Assembly (NCBI GenBank): GCA_045106195.1
Contig: JBGCEH010000005.1
Location: 62,001-126,000, forward strand
Direction: 5' to 3'
DNA: 64,000 nt
From: Granulosicoccus sp045106195
GTDB taxonomy: Bacteria; Pseudomonadota; Gammaproteobacteria; Granulosicoccales; Granulosicoccaceae
Shown here: piece after piece, positions 61,998 to 64,000 of the stretch
Numbering within the stretch: position 1 is the stretch's first letter
Layout: each line of letters opens with the position of its first letter
The notes under the pieces: generated by a model
What the model was told of the DNA's origin: nothing
Database searches by the model: none
Seen by the model: only the letters and a program-made list of their open reading frames with translations
Program-made: the position numbers and the translations under genes

Positions 61998-62705
61998 TTA
62001 TACAGATGCTCTGTCGGTGAGCTGACGCAAGTCAAGAATGGCATGTCTTTCACGCTTCCACACAATGAGGCTCTCACGTTCAAGCTTTTTCAGCTCGCGC
62101 GTTACGCCTTCGCGATGCGCATTCACACGCGTGGCAATTTCTGCATGTGTCGGTGCGTTTTCTATTTCAATAGGTGGGACGGCGTTCGAACTCAAGGAAG
62201 CCATGCGAATGAGCTCCATGCATATTCGCTGGTTGACATCCATTGAGGAGAATTCATAAACCTTCTGCATGTTCTGCCGCACCAGCCTGGCCAGACGCTT
62301 CAGCAAAAACTGCATGGCCAAAGGATGCTCACTCATGACAACCGAAAAATTTTCTTTGGAAATGCTCATGAGGTGGGCGTCATCAACAACAATACAATCA
62401 CTGCTTCTGGCTTCACCATCCAGAACCGCTAGTTCGCCAAACATTTTTCCCGCAGTAAGATCTTCAAAATGCACTTGCCTGCCAGAGTCGGAAAAGGCGC
62501 AAGCACGAACTCTTCCACTGACCAGAAAAAAGACATCATCGCCTTGATCTCCAGTCTTGACCACATATTGCCCTGGCGCATAATCTCGCAGCTCGCACAT
62601 CTGACAAATGGCAGAGCGCTCTTCCACAGAGAGATCCTGAAACAACTCAAAGCCTGCCAGGGTGACGGCTTTCGGCTTTCTTGAAATATGCGCTAACTTC
62701 GCCAA
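61998..62705 (-). CDS. Crp/Fnr-family transcriptional regulator
   Basis: The 235-residue protein has a cyclic-nucleotide-binding-type domain (GQYVVKTGDQGDDVFFLVSGRV and DLTAGKMFGELAVLDGEARS, close to the cAMP-site GELA motif) and a C-terminal HTH (THAEIATRVNAHREGVTREL). It lacks the FNR cysteine cluster (only two nearby cysteines, in ICQMC), so it is not an oxygen sensor of the FNR type. The start is a TTG (62703-62705) with GGGAG eight bases upstream; no ATG is available. It is about 150 bases before the HAD gene and may control it. Confidence 0.88.
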   Translation of the reverse strand: MAKLAHISRKPKAVTLAGFELFQDLSVEERSAICQMCELRDYAPGQYVVKTGDQGDDVFFLVSGRVRACAFSDSGRQVHFEDLTAGKMFGELAVLDGEARSSDCIVVDDAHLMSISKENFSVVMSEHPLAMQFLLKRLARLVRQNMQKVYEFSSMDVNQRICMELIRMASLSSNAVPPIEIENAPTHAEIATRVNAHREGVTRELKKLERESLIVWKRERHAILDLRQLTDRASV

Positions 62706-62807
62706 ACTGGAAGCTCCCCGATGGTCTTTTCATATTCTCACAGAATACGAAAATAACCTAACCGAAGAGCTAGTGGAATGTCTAGCCCAGCAGGCAGAGC
62801 CTGTGTT

Positions 62808-63206
62808 TCAGGAAACGAGCCCCCACCGAAATGCCACCATGGTGGCTTCAGCAATAGACTCTACTTCCAGCTTGCGATAGATATTGGCAACATGCTTTGC
62901 AGCGGTATTGCGACTGATATTCAGGGCCTCTGCAACCTCCGGTCGGGTGTAACCACTGGCAACAAGCGTGAGTACCTGGCTCTCTCGGGCAGTTAGCCTC
63001 TTCGTGTTCAACAACTCCTTTGCGGTATGCGTCGTCTTGATTTGCCCTGATGACGGCGCAGACAGACGCACTGTGATCATCTTGTGCAAGTCCATCAAAT
63101 CATTCCCTGAAAGCCCCTGGAACCAGTCTTCCAGCGTCGTCTGGGTAGGGAGACTGTGTAGAGCTGAACGTTCTGAAGTTTTGTTCATAGTTAACTGAGT
63201 CATCAT
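62808..63206 (-). CDS. LuxR-type HTH regulator, short
   Basis: The 132-residue protein has a C-terminal LuxR/GerE HTH (LTARESQVLTLVASGYTRPE and NTAAKHVANIYRKLEV). The N-terminal ~60 residues do not form a receiver or autoinducer domain I recognise. The ATG at 63204-63206 is preferred, with a GGAG 6 bases upstream; ATGs at 63218 and 63203 are also possible. It lies 102 bases ahead of the Crp-like gene on the same strand. The 281-base region between it and the next gene (63207-63487) is AT-rich and shows no gene. Confidence 0.8.
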   Translation of the reverse strand: MMTQLTMNKTSERSALHSLPTQTTLEDWFQGLSGNDLMDLHKMITVRLSAPSSGQIKTTHTAKELLNTKRLTARESQVLTLVASGYTRPEVAEALNISRNTAAKHVANIYRKLEVESIAEATMVAFRWGLVS

Positions 63207-63487
63207 CCTAATCTCCATTGATCTGTTCGTCTAAGCAAAGATTCTCATTTGTTAACAATTTGTTATGTGGCATTCCGCACATTGAGCACGTTTTTGTACA
63301 TCCCGTTGTTGGCACTCTTACCAAAAAGTGCTTGTTCACGCGATCTACAGAGCCGGTTTCACAGGCCGTCGATCACGGGCGATCTGGCAGGCTCACCACC
63401 CTGCCAAAGCAAGAAAAAATCAATTAAAGTTAATATAAACAGATATTTACAAGATTTTTAATAGTAAGAATCACCCGGTTCCAGCCA

Positions 63488-64000
63488 TCAGAGTTGACCG
63501 GATTCCAGCATGCTTTCCAGATACCGGGCGACGCCATGCTCGGTATTAGGCAGGGTCACTGCTTGTGCCCGGTCTTTTACCACATTCAGCGCATTACCCA
63601 TCGCTACAGCATGCCCTGCCCACCCGAACATGGGCAAATCATTATGGTTATCGCCAAAAACGATGGTATCGGCAGCGGTGAAATCGAGCATGGTCGCCGT
63701 TTTTTCCAATCCTGAACCCTTGTGCGACTCCTTGGCGGTGATCTCCACAAACGGTGCACCTGAGGTGGTGATCTCGCAGTCGCTGTCAGCCAGCAAGACA
63801 GCCAATTCATGTTGAAAATCGAGCAGCAACACCTTCGAGCGCCTGACATAAAGCTTATAGAGACATTGCGACCAGGGATCGCCTGCTGTACCCCCACTCT
63901 CCAGCTCGCCGGCACCACCCGCAAGTTGCAGAAAGCGATCCTCGAAACCGATGCCACTGCGGGTCTCCCATCCAAACGTGACATCCGGAAATACATGGCG
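63488..64000 (-). CDS. Cof-type HAD-IIB phosphatase, C-terminal part
   Basis: The reverse frame is open from the window edge to the stop at 63488, 170 residues. It ends with the HAD-IIB signature: SHKGSGLEKTA (motif III lysine region) and VFGDNHNDLPMFGWAGHAVA (motif IV Asp pair), then MGNALNVVKDRA, as in Cof/YidA/MPGP-type phosphatases. The N-terminal DxD motif lies beyond the window. It may act on a sugar phosphate; its relation to the ABC operon is only positional. Confidence 0.85.
   Translation of the reverse strand, partial: RHVFPDVTFGWETRSGIGFEDRFLQLAGGAGELESGGTAGDPWSQCLYKLYVRRSKVLLLDFQHELAVLLADSDCEITTSGAPFVEITAKESHKGSGLEKTATMLDFTAADTIVFGDNHNDLPMFGWAGHAVAMGNALNVVKDRAQAVTLPNTEHGVARYLESMLESGQL

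Noticed and set aside
61998..62705. FNR/Anr for the cbb3 promoter
   Set aside because: The Crp-family protein lacks the N-terminal four-cysteine cluster, so it is not the oxygen sensor for the cco box.
1..64000. CRISPR arrays, tRNA or rRNA genes, prophage or IS elements
   Set aside because: I scanned for repeat-spacer patterns, cloverleaf ends (CCA, TTCGA loops), integrase and transposase motifs and found none that I could support.

Overview
The window comes from a chromosome of a gammaproteobacterium that is neither enteric nor a typical Pseudomonas. The left edge carries the UPF0149 / TIGR02449 / zapA / 6S RNA / 5-formyl-THF cyclo-ligase order found in pseudomonads and relatives. The hslR-pcnB-folK, rpsP-rimM-trmD-rplS and ccoNOQP-GH / ccoIS blocks are also gammaproteobacterial. 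Base composition is moderate. The mix of TRAP and sugar-type ABC importers, cbb3 oxidase, B12-dependent MetH and a long glutamine-dependent NAD synthase suggests a free-living, metabolically versatile, probably aquatic heterotroph. A Granulosicoccus-like organism is a guess from gene style only.

Layout. 1-4.1 kb: housekeeping genes (division factor ZapA, 6S RNA, folate salvage, ilvA, rpiA). 4.1-7.5 kb: a CHASE2 histidine kinase with an OmpR-type regulator. 7.7-11 kb: deoxynucleoside kinase, folK, pcnB, hslR. 11.1-14.3 kb: YcgL, two one-haem cytochromes c, HtpG. 14.5-16.8 kb: the rpsP-rimM-trmD-rplS operon with a visible promoter and terminator. 16.9-20.6 kb: metH behind a striking AT-rich palindrome. 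21.1-23.6 kb: a GGDEF protein with a decayed EAL domain. 23.7-28.5 kb: an ABC exporter operon in which both permeases are fused to metallopeptidase-like domains, one with an intact HExxH motif and one decayed. 28.7-30.5 kb: a Kef-type antiporter. 30.6-37.9 kb: a TRAP importer with a glutamine-synthetase-like ligase, an aldehyde dehydrogenase and an iron alcohol dehydrogenase, probably a catabolic unit for an amine or amino alcohol. 38-47.7 kb: the cbb3 oxidase structural operon (with a small ccoQ) behind a class II FNR/Anr promoter, plus maturation genes ccoG, ccoH, ccoI, ccoS and a TauE/SafE protein. 47.8-52.9 kb: two conserved membrane proteins, nadE, a YajD-type HNH protein, an exported MsrA and a glutathione transferase. 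53-56.8 kb: a lipoprotein, an aldo/keto reductase divergent from a LysR regulator, and an EEP-fold phosphatase/nuclease. 56.8-61.8 kb: a complete Ugp-like ABC importer led by a HAD hydrolase. 61.9-64 kb: a Crp-family regulator, a short LuxR-type regulator and the C-terminal part of a Cof-type HAD phosphatase cut by the window edge.

Most genes from 4 kb onward lie on the minus strand. I see no tRNA, rRNA, CRISPR array, prophage or insertion sequence. The best candidates for something not well described are the ABC/metallopeptidase operon, the TRAP/ligase/dehydrogenase cluster, and the metH palindrome. Several genes use non-ATG starts (pcnB, rimM and crp-like TTG; trmD and the aldo/keto reductase GTG).
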